Source: Pseudomonadota bacterium (GTDB lineage Bacteria > Pseudomonadota > Alphaproteobacteria > Caulobacterales > Caulobacteraceae). From it: a stretch of DNA of 45,402 nucleotides. Position 1 is the first letter of the stretch, and every line of letters starts with the position of its first letter. A program made the position numbers and the translations under genes. This document shows, one piece after another, positions 35,773-43,984 of the stretch. The notes beneath the pieces were generated by a model. It was not told the origin of the DNA and made no database searches. It worked only from the letters and a program-made list of their open reading frames with translations. The stretch spans positions 1 to 45,402 of the forward strand of contig JAEWJI010000029.1 of the NCBI GenBank assembly GCA_023386645.1, in the 5' to 3' direction.

Positions 35773-36573
35773 TCAGCCCGCTCTCGCCAGGGTCACCGGG
35801 TCCGCGAGCGCCAGCAGCCCCCCGATGGGCCCGGCCAGCGATGCCTTGCTGACGCCCGTGGCCAAGGCGCCTTCCAGCGTCGTGGCCGCCACGGCCAGGG
35901 CCGCGTCGCGCTCCTTCAGCGCCACCGCCTTCAGGATCTCGGCCTGTTTGCGCGCGGCGCGGACGGCCTGGGTCGGGTCGTCGTCGAACTGGGCGAGCGC
36001 GGCGGCCAGGATGCGGAAGGCCTGGCCCTTGGCGGCCACGATCTTGGCGCGGCCGGTCGGCTCGTCGTTCTTGCGCTTGAACTCGCCGACATAGTCGCCC
36101 GAGTTGAACCGTCGCCGGTCCGGGCCGACGTAGGAGACGCCCTCGACCCAGCCGCGCGGTCGGGTCGCCACCGTCTCGACCCGTCGAGCCAGGTCGGCCG
36201 CGGTGAAGGGCTTTCTCAGAAATTCATGCACGCCCGCGTCGCGTGCGCCCTTGATGGTGCTGGCCGTGGCGTCGGCGGTGACCATGATCACCGGGGCCTG
36301 GCGGCAGGCCAGGGTGGAGCGGCGCAGCATCCGGGTCAGGTTCTCGCCGTTCAGCCGCGGGCCGATGCGCTCGGTCAGGATCAGGCCGGGCTCGAACTCC
36401 GAGGCGAGCGTCAGGATGCGGGCGTCGTCGACCTCGATCAGGATCTCGCGCGCGCCCAGCCCCTTCATCAGGTCGACCAGAAGCCGGGCCGACGCCATGT
36501 TCGGATCGGCGACGATCACGCGCCGAACTGTCGGCTCGAGGTTGGCGAGAGTGCGGTTGTCGACGGCGAACAA
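35773..36573 (-). CDS. Receiver-domain protein lacking the usual phosphorylation Asp
   Basis: This 266-residue protein begins with a receiver-like domain (residues about 15-140): TVRRVIVADPNMASARLLVD, EFEPGLILTERIGPRLNGEN, APVIMVTADATASTIKGARD, and GVHEFLRKPFTAADL. The position where receivers carry the phospho-accepting Asp reads ILTERIGPR, with Glu instead. The switch Lys (KPF) is kept. A linker with SYVGPDRRRFNSG leads to a helical, Ala-rich output region. I read it as a pseudo-receiver whose state does not depend on phosphate. The TTG start at 36573 has no clear Shine-Dalgarno sequence and is uncertain. Confidence 0.75.
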   Translation of the reverse strand: MFAVDNRTLANLEPTVRRVIVADPNMASARLLVDLMKGLGAREILIEVDDARILTLASEFEPGLILTERIGPRLNGENLTRMLRRSTLACRQAPVIMVTADATASTIKGARDAGVHEFLRKPFTAADLARRVETVATRPRGWVEGVSYVGPDRRRFNSGDYVGEFKRKNDEPTGRAKIVAAKGQAFRILAAALAQFDDDPTQAVRAARKQAEILKAVALKERDAALAVAATTLEGALATGVSKASLAGPIGGLLALADPVTLARAG

Positions 36574-36652
36574 GACGGGCCCCGGTCTGGACCCGCCGAC
36601 CGTAGCCGTTCCCAGTTAAGACGCCTTGAACGTGGAGTTTTTCTCGGAGCCG

Positions 36653-37846
36653 TCAGCCGGCGACCGGCCGAACCCTGGCCGCCGCCGTGCGCGCGCGTTC
36701 CCGGGCCTCCTCGGTCGTCGCGCCTCGCGCCAGCGCCACGCCCATGCGGCGCCGTTCAAAGCTCTCCGGCTTTCCGAACAGGCGCAGATCGGCGGTCGGA
36801 ACTGACAGCGCCTCGGCCACGTCCTCGAAGGCGATCCCGGTCGCCTCCATGCCCCCATAGATCACCGCGCTGGCGCCCGCCTCGCGCTGGGCCACGTCGA
36901 TCGGCAGCCCCAGGATGGCGCGGGCGTGAAGCGCGAACTCGGACTGAACCTGGGTCGCGAGGGTGACAAGTCCGGTGTCGTGCGGCCGGGGCGAGACCTC
37001 CGAGAACCAGACCTGGTCGCCCTTCACGAAAAGTTCGACCCCGAAGACGCCCAGACCGCCCAACGCCCCGGTCACTCTGGCGGCGATGTCCTGAGAAGCG
37101 GCCAGAGCCGTCGGGCTCATGGCCTGGGGCTGCCAGCTCTCGACATAGTCGCCCTTTACCTGGCGGTGGCCGATCGGGGCGCAGAAGTCGGTGACGACCT
37201 GGCCATCCCGTATCGAGCGGACGGTCAGCAGGGTTATCTCGTAGTCGAAGTCGATCCGGCCCTCGACGATCACCCTCGCCGTCTCCACCCGACCGCCGGA
37301 CTGCGCGTAGGCCCAGGCGGAGGGCGCGTCCTCCAGCGCCTCGATCATCGACTGTCCCTTGCCCGAGGACGACATCACCGGCTTGACGAAGACCGGCAGG
37401 CCGATGCGGTGCGCGGCCTTGATCAACTCTTCACTCGACCCGGCGAAGGCGTAGGGACTGGTCGGCAGGCCCAGTTCCTCGGCCGCCATCCGACGGATGC
37501 CCTCGCGGTTCATGGTCAGCTGCACCGCCCGCGCGGTCGGCACCACGGTCGCCATGCCCGCCGCCTCGATACCCGCCAGCACCTCGGTGGCGATCGCCTC
37601 GATCTCCGGCACGATGATGTGCGGCGCCTCGGCCAGGATCACGCCATTCAGCACCTGGGCGTCGGTCATCGGGATGACATGGCTGCGATGCGACACCTGC
37701 ATGGCCGGCGCGTTGGCGTAGCGGTCGACCGCGATCACCTCGACCCCCAGCCGCTGCAGCTCGATGGCCACCTCCTTGCCGAGCTCTCCCGCCCCCAGCA
37801 GCATGACCCGGACGGCGGTATCGGACAGCGGCGTTCCCAGCTTCAT
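36653..37846 (-). CDS. purT: Formate-dependent phosphoribosylglycinamide formyltransferase
   Basis: This 397-residue ATP-grasp enzyme makes formyl-GAR from formate without tetrahydrofolate, step three of purine synthesis. Motifs are VMLLGAGELGKEVAIELQRL, EVIAVDRYANAPAMQVSHRS, VPEIEAIATEVLAGIE, VVPTARAVQLTMNREGIRRM, LPVFVKPVMSSSGKGQSMIE, FDYEITLLTVRSI, GHRQVKGDYVESWQPQAMSP, and VWFSEVSPRPHDTGLVTLAT. Length is normal. The ATG at 37846 has GAGGAAC upstream. Confidence 0.94.
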   Translation of the reverse strand: MKLGTPLSDTAVRVMLLGAGELGKEVAIELQRLGVEVIAVDRYANAPAMQVSHRSHVIPMTDAQVLNGVILAEAPHIIVPEIEAIATEVLAGIEAAGMATVVPTARAVQLTMNREGIRRMAAEELGLPTSPYAFAGSSEELIKAAHRIGLPVFVKPVMSSSGKGQSMIEALEDAPSAWAYAQSGGRVETARVIVEGRIDFDYEITLLTVRSIRDGQVVTDFCAPIGHRQVKGDYVESWQPQAMSPTALAASQDIAARVTGALGGLGVFGVELFVKGDQVWFSEVSPRPHDTGLVTLATQVQSEFALHARAILGLPIDVAQREAGASAVIYGGMEATGIAFEDVAEALSVPTADLRLFGKPESFERRRMGVALARGATTEEARERARTAAARVRPVAG

Positions 37847-37974
37847 CGGGCGGTTCCTCGGCTGAATCGGATCATGGCGCCTCGACCGGTCGCGAAGGCT
37901 GAATCGTAGGCTAGCGTCTTACCGGACCCGTTCGCGTCCGCTACGACGTCCGGACGCGCCGGAGACACCCCGTC

Positions 37975-38229
37975 ATGATGACCGCCATCTTCGTCTTCAT
38001 CAAATGCGAGCTGGGGTATGCCAACGACGTGGCCGCCGATCTGGTGGACAACGTCGAGCGGGTCTCGGAGGTCTATTCCACGTCCGGCCAGTACGACCTG
38101 CTGGCCAAGTTCCAGCTGCCGCGCGACACCGATATCGGCACGTTCGTGACGCGTGAGGTGCAGACACGGCCACACATCCGCGACACTTTCACCGTTATCA
38201 CCTTCTCGCCCTTCCTGCCCAAGGCCTGA
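37975..38229 (+). CDS. Stand-alone Lrp/AsnC ligand-binding (RAM) domain protein
   Basis: This 84-residue protein consists of one RAM domain: MTAIFVFIKCELGYANDVAA, VERVSEVYSTSGQYDLLAKF, and HIRDTFTVITFSPF. The DNA-binding helix-turn-helix of Lrp/AsnC proteins is missing. Such proteins form rings and may sense amino acids or partner with full-length Lrp. Starts at 37975 and 37978 are adjacent. The next gene follows after two bases. Confidence 0.85.
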   Translation: MMTAIFVFIKCELGYANDVAADLVDNVERVSEVYSTSGQYDLLAKFQLPRDTDIGTFVTREVQTRPHIRDTFTVITFSPFLPKA

Positions 38230-38231
38230 AC

Positions 38232-39374
38232 ATGCACCGTTCCTCTTCCTTCCTCGCCAGCCGTCGGTCGGTGCTGGCGGGCGCCGCGTCCCTGGGGCTG
38301 CTGGGCGCCGGGTCGGTCCGGGCTCAGGACGCCGATCCGCGCGATGCGGCCTTGGATGCGGCGATGGCGCATGCCGCGGCGCCGCCGGCCATCGCCGCCG
38401 CCGTTGTCGGCCGCGCAGGCCTGGAGTGGTCTGGCGTCCGGGGCGTCCGGCGCAAGGGCGAGGAGGACGCGGCCACCCAGGACGATCGTTGGCATCTGGG
38501 TTCGAACGCCAAGGCCATGACGGCCGCGGCCTTCGCACGGCTGGTCGAAAGGGGGCAGGCGCGCTTCGGGATGCCGCTGGCGGAGGTGTTTCCCGATGTC
38601 TCGATCGACGCCGGCTTCGAGGGCGCGACGCTGGATGACCTGATGCGCCACCTGGGCGGGCTGGAAGATCGTGTGGCCATGGCCTCTCCGGTCGAGGCGC
38701 GCGTCGACCCCCGCTCCCCGGTCGAGCAACGGGCGGCGACGGTCGCAAGGGCCTTGGGATCCGCGCCGACCAAGCCGCGCGGGACCTTCGCCTACGCCAA
38801 CGTCAACTATGTGATCCTGGGCGCGGCGCTGGAGCGCATCACCGGCAAGTCGTCTGAAGAGGTCCTGACGGAGGAGGTGTTCCAGCCGCTGGGCCTGAGC
38901 TCGGCCGGCTTCGGCGCGCCGGTGACCAACGCGGCCGGCGGATCGAACGTCTGGGGCCACCGCCCGAACGGCGCGCCGGTCGACCCGGCCAGTCCCTTCT
39001 CGGACAATCCTCCCTTCCTCGTTCCAGCGGGCGCGGTCCACATGACCGTAGCCGACTATGGGCGCTACATGCAGGCGACCGTTGGCGGCGGTCCCGTCGA
39101 CTGGCTGAAGCCCGAGACCCTGGCGGCGCTGACGGCCCAGACCGAGGGCGCGCCGGGCTATGCCCTGGGCTGGCTGACCCAGCCGGCGTCCTGGGCTGGC
39201 GGCAAGATCGGCATCGGCCATGAGGGCTCCAACACCCTGTGGCATTCGTTCGCCATCGGCTCGATGGACCTGGGTCTCGGCTTCATCGTCCTGTCGAACG
39301 GCGGGTTGGGTGGTCGCCCGGCGGCCGTCGAATTGATGCGCAGCCTGATCGCGATCAGGACGGGCACGGCCTGA
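38232..39374 (+). CDS. Beta-lactamase-fold serine hydrolase
   Basis: This 380-residue exported serine hydrolase has a Tat-like signal (SRRSVLAGAASLGLLGAGSV, then AQD). Catalytic motifs are SNAK (Ser91, Lys94), YAN (Tyr188) and a late HEG in GIGHEGSN, as in class C beta-lactamases, esterases and D-peptidases. The substrate is unknown; true beta-lactamase activity is not implied. It directly follows the RAM-domain gene and is probably co-transcribed with it. Confidence 0.85.
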   Translation: MHRSSSFLASRRSVLAGAASLGLLGAGSVRAQDADPRDAALDAAMAHAAAPPAIAAAVVGRAGLEWSGVRGVRRKGEEDAATQDDRWHLGSNAKAMTAAAFARLVERGQARFGMPLAEVFPDVSIDAGFEGATLDDLMRHLGGLEDRVAMASPVEARVDPRSPVEQRAATVARALGSAPTKPRGTFAYANVNYVILGAALERITGKSSEEVLTEEVFQPLGLSSAGFGAPVTNAAGGSNVWGHRPNGAPVDPASPFSDNPPFLVPAGAVHMTVADYGRYMQATVGGGPVDWLKPETLAALTAQTEGAPGYALGWLTQPASWAGGKIGIGHEGSNTLWHSFAIGSMDLGLGFIVLSNGGLGGRPAAVELMRSLIAIRTGTA

Positions 39375-39417
39375 GGCGGCTTGCCCGGCGGGCGGGCTGG
39401 CGTCAGGGTCGGCGGCG

Positions 39418-40179
39418 ATGGATCGCGATTTCGCGGATTTCTGGAACCTGCTGTGGGAATTGGGCCTGGGGCTGTGCGCCGGCTTCGCCCTGCTGAACGC
39501 CTTCGCGCCCGTCCAGGACCTGCCGTGGAAGCCGCTGGACCTGAACCATCCCATCGGTCAGGCGACCGGCGCCAAGGTCGCCGATTTCGAGATCGCCCGC
39601 ACCGCGGCGGCCGAGGAGGTGGTCGCCCAGACCGAGGCCTGCATGCAGACGCTGCGGGAGGCGGGGGTGACGGTCGAGCGCGCCGAGGACCGCGACGACG
39701 GCGGCTTCTGCGTGGTCAAGGGCGCGGTCCGGATCACCGGCGGCATGGTGACGCCGCTCAGCCCGGGCGGGCTGGTGATGCAGTGCCCTCTGGCGGTGCG
39801 ATACGTCATCTGGGACCGGCAGGTGCTGCAGCCGGCGGCGCGCGAGCTGCTGGGGTCGGAGGTGGCGCGGGTGGAGAACTACGGCTCCTATTCCTGCCGC
39901 CGCATCTACGGCTCGACGGAGGTGAACGAGCGACCGAGCGAGCACGCGCGGGCCAATGCGCTGGATGTCGCGGCGATCAGGCTGCAGGATGGACGCACGA
40001 TATCCGTGGCCCACGACTGGCGCGGCGACGGGCCCGCGGGGGAGCCCGGCTCGGCCTTCCTGAAGCGGATCCGGGGCGGGGCCTGCCGGGTGTTCGCCAC
40101 CGTCCTGACCCCCGACTACAACGCCGCTCACGCCGACCACCTGCATCTGGACGGAGCACCGCGCGGCCTGTGCGCATGA
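39418..40179 (+). CDS. Extensin-like domain protein
   Basis: This 253-residue protein has an N-terminal hydrophobic helix (LLWELGLGLCAGFALLNAFA) and a C-terminal extensin-like domain (PF06904 type): QTLREAGVTVERAEDRDDGG, FCVVKGAVRITGG, LVMQCPLAVRYVIWDRQVLQ, ENYGSYSCRRIYGS, HARANALDVAAIRLQDGRTI, and DYNAAHADHLHLDG with conserved His and Asp. The domain resembles peptidase-like metal binding folds and may act on cell wall. The start ATG at 39418 lacks a good Shine-Dalgarno sequence. Confidence 0.82.
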   Translation: MDRDFADFWNLLWELGLGLCAGFALLNAFAPVQDLPWKPLDLNHPIGQATGAKVADFEIARTAAAEEVVAQTEACMQTLREAGVTVERAEDRDDGGFCVVKGAVRITGGMVTPLSPGGLVMQCPLAVRYVIWDRQVLQPAARELLGSEVARVENYGSYSCRRIYGSTEVNERPSEHARANALDVAAIRLQDGRTISVAHDWRGDGPAGEPGSAFLKRIRGGACRVFATVLTPDYNAAHADHLHLDGAPRGLCA

Positions 40180-40383
40180 GGTGACGCCGGCATACGCCTG
40201 ATGCGCGAATCGTTTCCGGTTGACTCGATGAAGCCAGACAGGAGAGAAAGCTGGCGCAACCCGGATACTGCGTGGGGTCCAAACCCGCGTTCGCTCCTTC
40301 GCTGAACGAGCTGATCCAGATGGGCTGTCGGGGACCTCCGCGTGGGGCTCCGCCTGGAAAAAGCGCGTTTACGGAGACGCACA
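40180..40383 (+). promoter_or_regulatory. Long leader region upstream of the cold-shock gene
   Basis: Two hundred bases without a gene precede the cold-shock ATG. TTGACT at 40219-40224 could be a -35 box. If the promoter lies there the transcript leader is well over 100 bases, as in cold-inducible csp genes, and it contains GC-rich hairpins. No conserved cold box is recognised. Confidence 0.35.
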
Positions 40384-40587
40384 ATGGCGACCGGTACGGT
40401 CAAGTGGTTCAACCCGACCAAGGGCTATGGCTTCATCCAGCCCGACAGCGGCGGCTCGGACGTGTTCGTCCACGTCACCGCCGTTCAGAAGGCCGGGCTT
40501 CAGGGCCTCGATGAAAACGCCAAGGTCGAATACGAGCTGGAATCCCAGCGCGGCAAGACTTCGGCGGTGAACCTGAAGGTTCTCTAA
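40384..40587 (+). CDS. Cold-shock protein
   Basis: This 67-residue cold-shock domain protein binds single-stranded RNA and DNA. The two RNA-binding motifs are GTVKWFNPTKGYGFIQPDSG (RNP1, KGYGFIQ) and DVFVHVTAV (RNP2). The ATG has GGAGACG upstream. The stop overlaps the stop of the convergent EamA transporter gene. The long leader suggests post-transcriptional control. Confidence 0.94.
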   Translation: MATGTVKWFNPTKGYGFIQPDSGGSDVFVHVTAVQKAGLQGLDENAKVEYELESQRGKTSAVNLKVL

Positions 40588-41537
40588 GGTTTATCGGCCG
40601 CAGCGGGCGCATCGCCCGCAACGGACGTAAGATCGACGGGCGCGGGGCTTTCGGCTTCCGCGCCCGTTTTCATTTCGGCCCTTACAGCGGACCGTTGGGC
40701 CAGTATGACGCCGGCCAGGACCACCGCGCCGCCGAAGGCCTGGGCCCAGCTCATCCGCTCGGCGAACACCAGCCACCCCAGCAGGGCCGCGACCACCGGC
40801 TGGACCAGGATGGTGACCGCGGTGATGGAGGCCGGCAGCCGGCCAAGCGCCCAGGCCACGCCCCCCTGGCCCGCGACATGCACCAGGGCCAGACCCACGG
40901 CGGCGCTCCATCCGGCCAGGGTCTCGGGGGTCAGGTCCTCGCGCAGGACGAGGGCGGCCAGCAGCATCAGCGGCGCCCCGGCGGCCGTCGACCAGGCCAT
41001 GACCCGCTGAGCGCCGGCCGAGCGGCGCGCGGCCTGGATGGCGAGGAAGTAGCTGGCGTACCAGAGGCTGACAGACGCCGACAGGATGTCGCCGAGCAGG
41101 GGATTGGTCCCCTGGCCGGCTGGGGCCCCCGAGGCCATGGCGATCGCGCCGCCGACCGCGAGCGCCAGGGCGACCAGGAACAGCGGCCGGGGCCGTTCGC
41201 GATAGACGAACCAGGCGAAGGCGGTGACCACCACCGGCGTCAGGTTGCAGAGCACGGTGGCGTTGGCCACCGAGGTCATCACCAGGCCGTAGTGCCAGAA
41301 GCTCATGTCGAGCGCGAAGAACAGCCCCGCCAACAGGGCCCACTTCCCGGGAGAGCCGAGACCCTGTTCCGGGCCCGCGCGCGAGGCGATCAGCCACAGC
41401 ACCGGCAAGGCCAGGGCCAGTCGCCAGAAGCCGGCGGCCGCCGGTCCGGTCTCCGTCAACCGCACCAGGATGGGCGCGAGGCCCAGGACGGCGGCCGCGA
41501 GGACGAGGATCACGAGGGGCAGGGCGCGGGTCTGCAT
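40584..41537 (-). CDS. EamA/DMT-family membrane transporter
   Basis: This 317-residue inner-membrane protein has ten hydrophobic segments arranged as two EamA repeats: residues about 4-140, LVILVLAAAVLGLAPILVRL to VGGAIAMASG, and 155-285, ending LGWLVFAERMSWAQAFGGAV. Drug/metabolite exporters of this family move amino acids or other small compounds; the substrate is unknown. I start at the ATG at 41537, where a GCTACAG box lies upstream with no Shine-Dalgarno, suggesting a nearly leaderless transcript. The open frame further upstream is not typical of the family. Confidence 0.86.
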   Translation of the reverse strand: MQTRALPLVILVLAAAVLGLAPILVRLTETGPAAAGFWRLALALPVLWLIASRAGPEQGLGSPGKWALLAGLFFALDMSFWHYGLVMTSVANATVLCNLTPVVVTAFAWFVYRERPRPLFLVALALAVGGAIAMASGAPAGQGTNPLLGDILSASVSLWYASYFLAIQAARRSAGAQRVMAWSTAAGAPLMLLAALVLREDLTPETLAGWSAAVGLALVHVAGQGGVAWALGRLPASITAVTILVQPVVAALLGWLVFAERMSWAQAFGGAVVLAGVILAQRSAVRAEMKTGAEAESPAPVDLTSVAGDAPAAADKP

Positions 41538-41628
41538 GGGCGGGCTGTAGCGGGCGCGAGAGGGCCAGAGAAGCGACGATTGCGCACGGGCGCTGGCGTT
41601 CACGCAGCGGAACGGCCATGTCCGACCG

Positions 41629-42570
41629 ATGCGCCGTCGCGATCTTCTCATCCGCCTGGGATTGGCGGCCTCGGCCGTGGGTGGGCTGTGGTGGCTCAGG
41701 GACAATGTCATCTGGCGTGCGCCCGAGCCGGTGTTTCCGGCCGCCGGGCGCACCGACTGGCTGCCCTTCGTCGCCCGGGCCAACGTGCCGGTGGTCGAGG
41801 CGACCGTCGCCGGCCGGCCGGTCCGCGCCCTGATCGACAGCGGCGCCCAGTATTCCGTGGTCGATCGGGCCCTGGTCGAAAGCCTGGGCCTGCGGGCGAC
41901 CGTCGAGATGCCGCTGGTCGCCTATGGGGTCAGCGGACAACCGCAGCTAGGCCGGGGACTGTCGCTGGATGTCGCCCTAGGCGGGGTGGCGCTGAACGGC
42001 CTGCGGACGGCGATGCTGGACCTGGGGCCGCTGGCGGCGGGCGAAGGACCGGGCACGGCCCTGATCCTTGGACAGGACGTGCTGGGCACCCTGATCGTGG
42101 AAATCGAACCCGAAAGGCGACGGCTCCGGCTGACGCGTCCAGAGGCCTACAGGCCGGGCGAGGATCTGCGGCCGGTCGAGGTGAAGCGGTCCGGGCGGGC
42201 GCTGGCCACCTCGGTCACCGTCGAGGGCGCGGCGATCGAGGCGGTGGTCGATACCGGTTCGTCGGCGCTACTGGCGCTCAGCCAGGCGACCGCCGCCGAG
42301 GCGGGGCTGCTCGACGGACGGCCGGCGCGGGCGGGGTCCAGCATCGTGCTGGGCGGCGCCATGGCGTCGCGGATCGTCACGGCGCGGACGTTGACCTTCG
42401 GCGACCTGCTGTACCGGCGGGTCGAAATCCCCATCTATCCGGACGTGGCCATCCCCGGATTTCCTGACGCCCTGCTGGGCATGGAGGCCTTCGCCGAGCG
42501 CAGAATGGCTCTGGATCTAGGCGCCGGGCGGCTGTGGGCCTCTCGGCCCATGGACGTGACCGTCAGCTGA
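41629..42570 (+). CDS. Retropepsin-like aspartyl protease with two catalytic motifs
   Basis: This 313-residue protein begins with an RR signal or membrane anchor (RRRDLLIRLGLAASAVGGLW). Two aspartyl protease motifs are seen, ALIDSGAQYSVVD (Asp70) and AVVDTGSSALL (Asp208), each followed by a hydrophobic flap region (LGRGLSLDVALGGVALNG; SIVLGGAMASRIVTARTLTF). A single chain with both aspartates resembles a fused, bilobal enzyme. The function and substrate are unknown. The 3' end overlaps the convergent metallopeptidase gene by eight bases. Confidence 0.82.
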   Translation: MRRRDLLIRLGLAASAVGGLWWLRDNVIWRAPEPVFPAAGRTDWLPFVARANVPVVEATVAGRPVRALIDSGAQYSVVDRALVESLGLRATVEMPLVAYGVSGQPQLGRGLSLDVALGGVALNGLRTAMLDLGPLAAGEGPGTALILGQDVLGTLIVEIEPERRRLRLTRPEAYRPGEDLRPVEVKRSGRALATSVTVEGAAIEAVVDTGSSALLALSQATAAEAGLLDGRPARAGSSIVLGGAMASRIVTARTLTFGDLLYRRVEIPIYPDVAIPGFPDALLGMEAFAERRMALDLGAGRLWASRPMDVTVS

Positions 42571-43405
42571 AGGTGTCGCAGGCCGCCGGGTCGCCCGACT
42601 GATAGCCGCGCCGCAGCCACTCCATCCGCTGGGCCGAAGATCCGTGGGTGAAGCTCTCGGGCGAGACGCGGCCGCCGCTCCGGCGTTGGAGGGTGTCGTC
42701 CCCGATGGCGCTGGCGGTCTGCAGCCCCGCCTCCAGGTCGCCCGCCTCCAGGGCCACCTGGCCGTTCGAGACGGTGGCGGCGTTGGCGGCCCAGACACCC
42801 GCGTAGCAGTCGGCCTGGAGCTCCAGCGCGACGGAATAACGGTTGGCCTCGGCCTCTCCGGACGCGCGCTGCTGGGCGCGGCGGACCTGATCGGACGTGC
42901 CGGTCAGGGTCTGGACGTGGTGTCCGATCTCATGGGCGATGACATAGGCCCGGGCGAAGTCGGCCGAGGAGGCGCCTAGCTGGGTCTCCATCTCCCGCCA
43001 GAAGCCCAGGTCCAGGTAAACCGTGCGATCGCTCGGGCAATAGAAGGGTCCCATGGCCGACTGGCCGAAGCCGCAGCCGGTCGACGTGCCCTGTTCGTAC
43101 AGGACGATGGTCGGGGCCTGGTAGCCGGAGAGGCGCGTCGACCAGACGTCGTTGATGTTGGCGCCGATCACATCGACGAACTGGCCGGCCTGGTCCTGGG
43201 GCGTGCCCTCCACGCCCCGCTCCGACGCGCCGACGCCGCCGAGCGAGCTGGCGACCTGCTGGGTCGTCGAAGGGTCGATGCCAAAGACGAAATAGCCGAT
43301 CAGGCCCAGGATCGCGACGCCGATGCCGCCGCCCGCGACCGCGCCGCCGCCCATGCCGCGTCGGTCCTCGATGCCGCCGCCCCGCCGTCCGCCCTGCCAC
43401 CGCAT
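42563..43405 (-). CDS. YpfJ-family neutral zinc metallopeptidase
   Basis: This 280-residue membrane-anchored peptidase has one N-terminal helix (GGGIGVAILGLIGYFVFG) and the zinc motif HEIGHHVQ (HExxH) in AYVIAHEIGHHVQTLTGTSD. CPSDRTVYLDLGFWREMETQ and ELQADCYAGVWA are the other family motifs. The substrate is unknown. The start ATG at 43405 has GGAGGGA upstream, and the longer open frame upstream is ignored. Confidence 0.88.
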   Translation of the reverse strand: MRWQGGRRGGGIEDRRGMGGGAVAGGGIGVAILGLIGYFVFGIDPSTTQQVASSLGGVGASERGVEGTPQDQAGQFVDVIGANINDVWSTRLSGYQAPTIVLYEQGTSTGCGFGQSAMGPFYCPSDRTVYLDLGFWREMETQLGASSADFARAYVIAHEIGHHVQTLTGTSDQVRRAQQRASGEAEANRYSVALELQADCYAGVWAANAATVSNGQVALEAGDLEAGLQTASAIGDDTLQRRSGGRVSPESFTHGSSAQRMEWLRRGYQSGDPAACDTFS

Positions 43406-43504
43406 GCCTATGTCCCTCCGCTGGTTGCTCGAACCTAGGCCGTAACGCGGGCCATGGGGAAGGGATGCGGGCGAGCCTCCGATCACCGAAGGCCGCCCGG
43501 CGAG

Positions 43505-43864
43505 TTAGCGTGGAGCGCGATCGAGCCAGGCGTCGATCTGGCCTGTCTCTTCGACCAGGCCCCGGCGGCGGGCCTGAGCCGCCTCGCGAGCGGCGCGCTC
43601 TTCTTCGGGCGAACGTAGCAAGCGGACAGGCGGCTCGACATAGGGCGCGGGCTGACGGGCGGCCTGGAGCTGCTGGATCGTCAGCCAGGTCTCCATCCGT
43701 TGCTGGCGGGCCAGGGCCTCGTTGCGTTCGGACACGGCGCGCAGGCGGTCCATCTCGTAGCGGTGCTGATCGGCCACGCCGGCGGGGCGCCAGGGCGCGT
43801 GGGACTGGGCGCTGGCCCCGGCCGGCGCAAGGCTTACGGCGATAACAAGGACGATCGGCTTCAT
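43505..43864 (-). CDS. Small secreted coiled-coil protein of unknown function
   Basis: This 119-residue protein has a signal peptide (KPIVLVIAVSLAPAGASA, cleavage near AQS). The mature part is charged and helical: HRYEMDRLRAVSERNEALAR, QQRMETWLTIQQLQAARQPA, and EEERAAREAAQARRRGLVEE. No family is recognised. It is divergent from the histidine kinase gene. The Shine-Dalgarno for the ATG at 43864 is weak. Confidence 0.65.
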   Translation of the reverse strand: MKPIVLVIAVSLAPAGASAQSHAPWRPAGVADQHRYEMDRLRAVSERNEALARQQRMETWLTIQQLQAARQPAPYVEPPVRLLRSPEEERAAREAAQARRRGLVEETGQIDAWLDRAPR

Positions 43865-43924
43865 GGCGCTCAAGATGGCGTTTGACCCCGCCCGCTCCAA
43901 GCGGAGCCGTCTTCCGGACGTTCG

Positions 43925-43949
43925 GGAACCGGCCGCCGTCGCGGTCGTT
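43925..43949 (+). promoter_or_regulatory. EcfG/SigT-type general stress promoter
   Basis: GGAAC (43925-43929), a 16-base spacer and CGTT (43946-43949) match the EcfG (SigT in Caulobacter) consensus GGAAC-N16/17-CGTT exactly. Transcription would start near 43956, about 30 bases before the kinase ATG. Confidence 0.75.
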
Positions 43950-43984
43950 GAGTACGGTTCCGTTGAGGCGGCCAGAGGGGGGCT

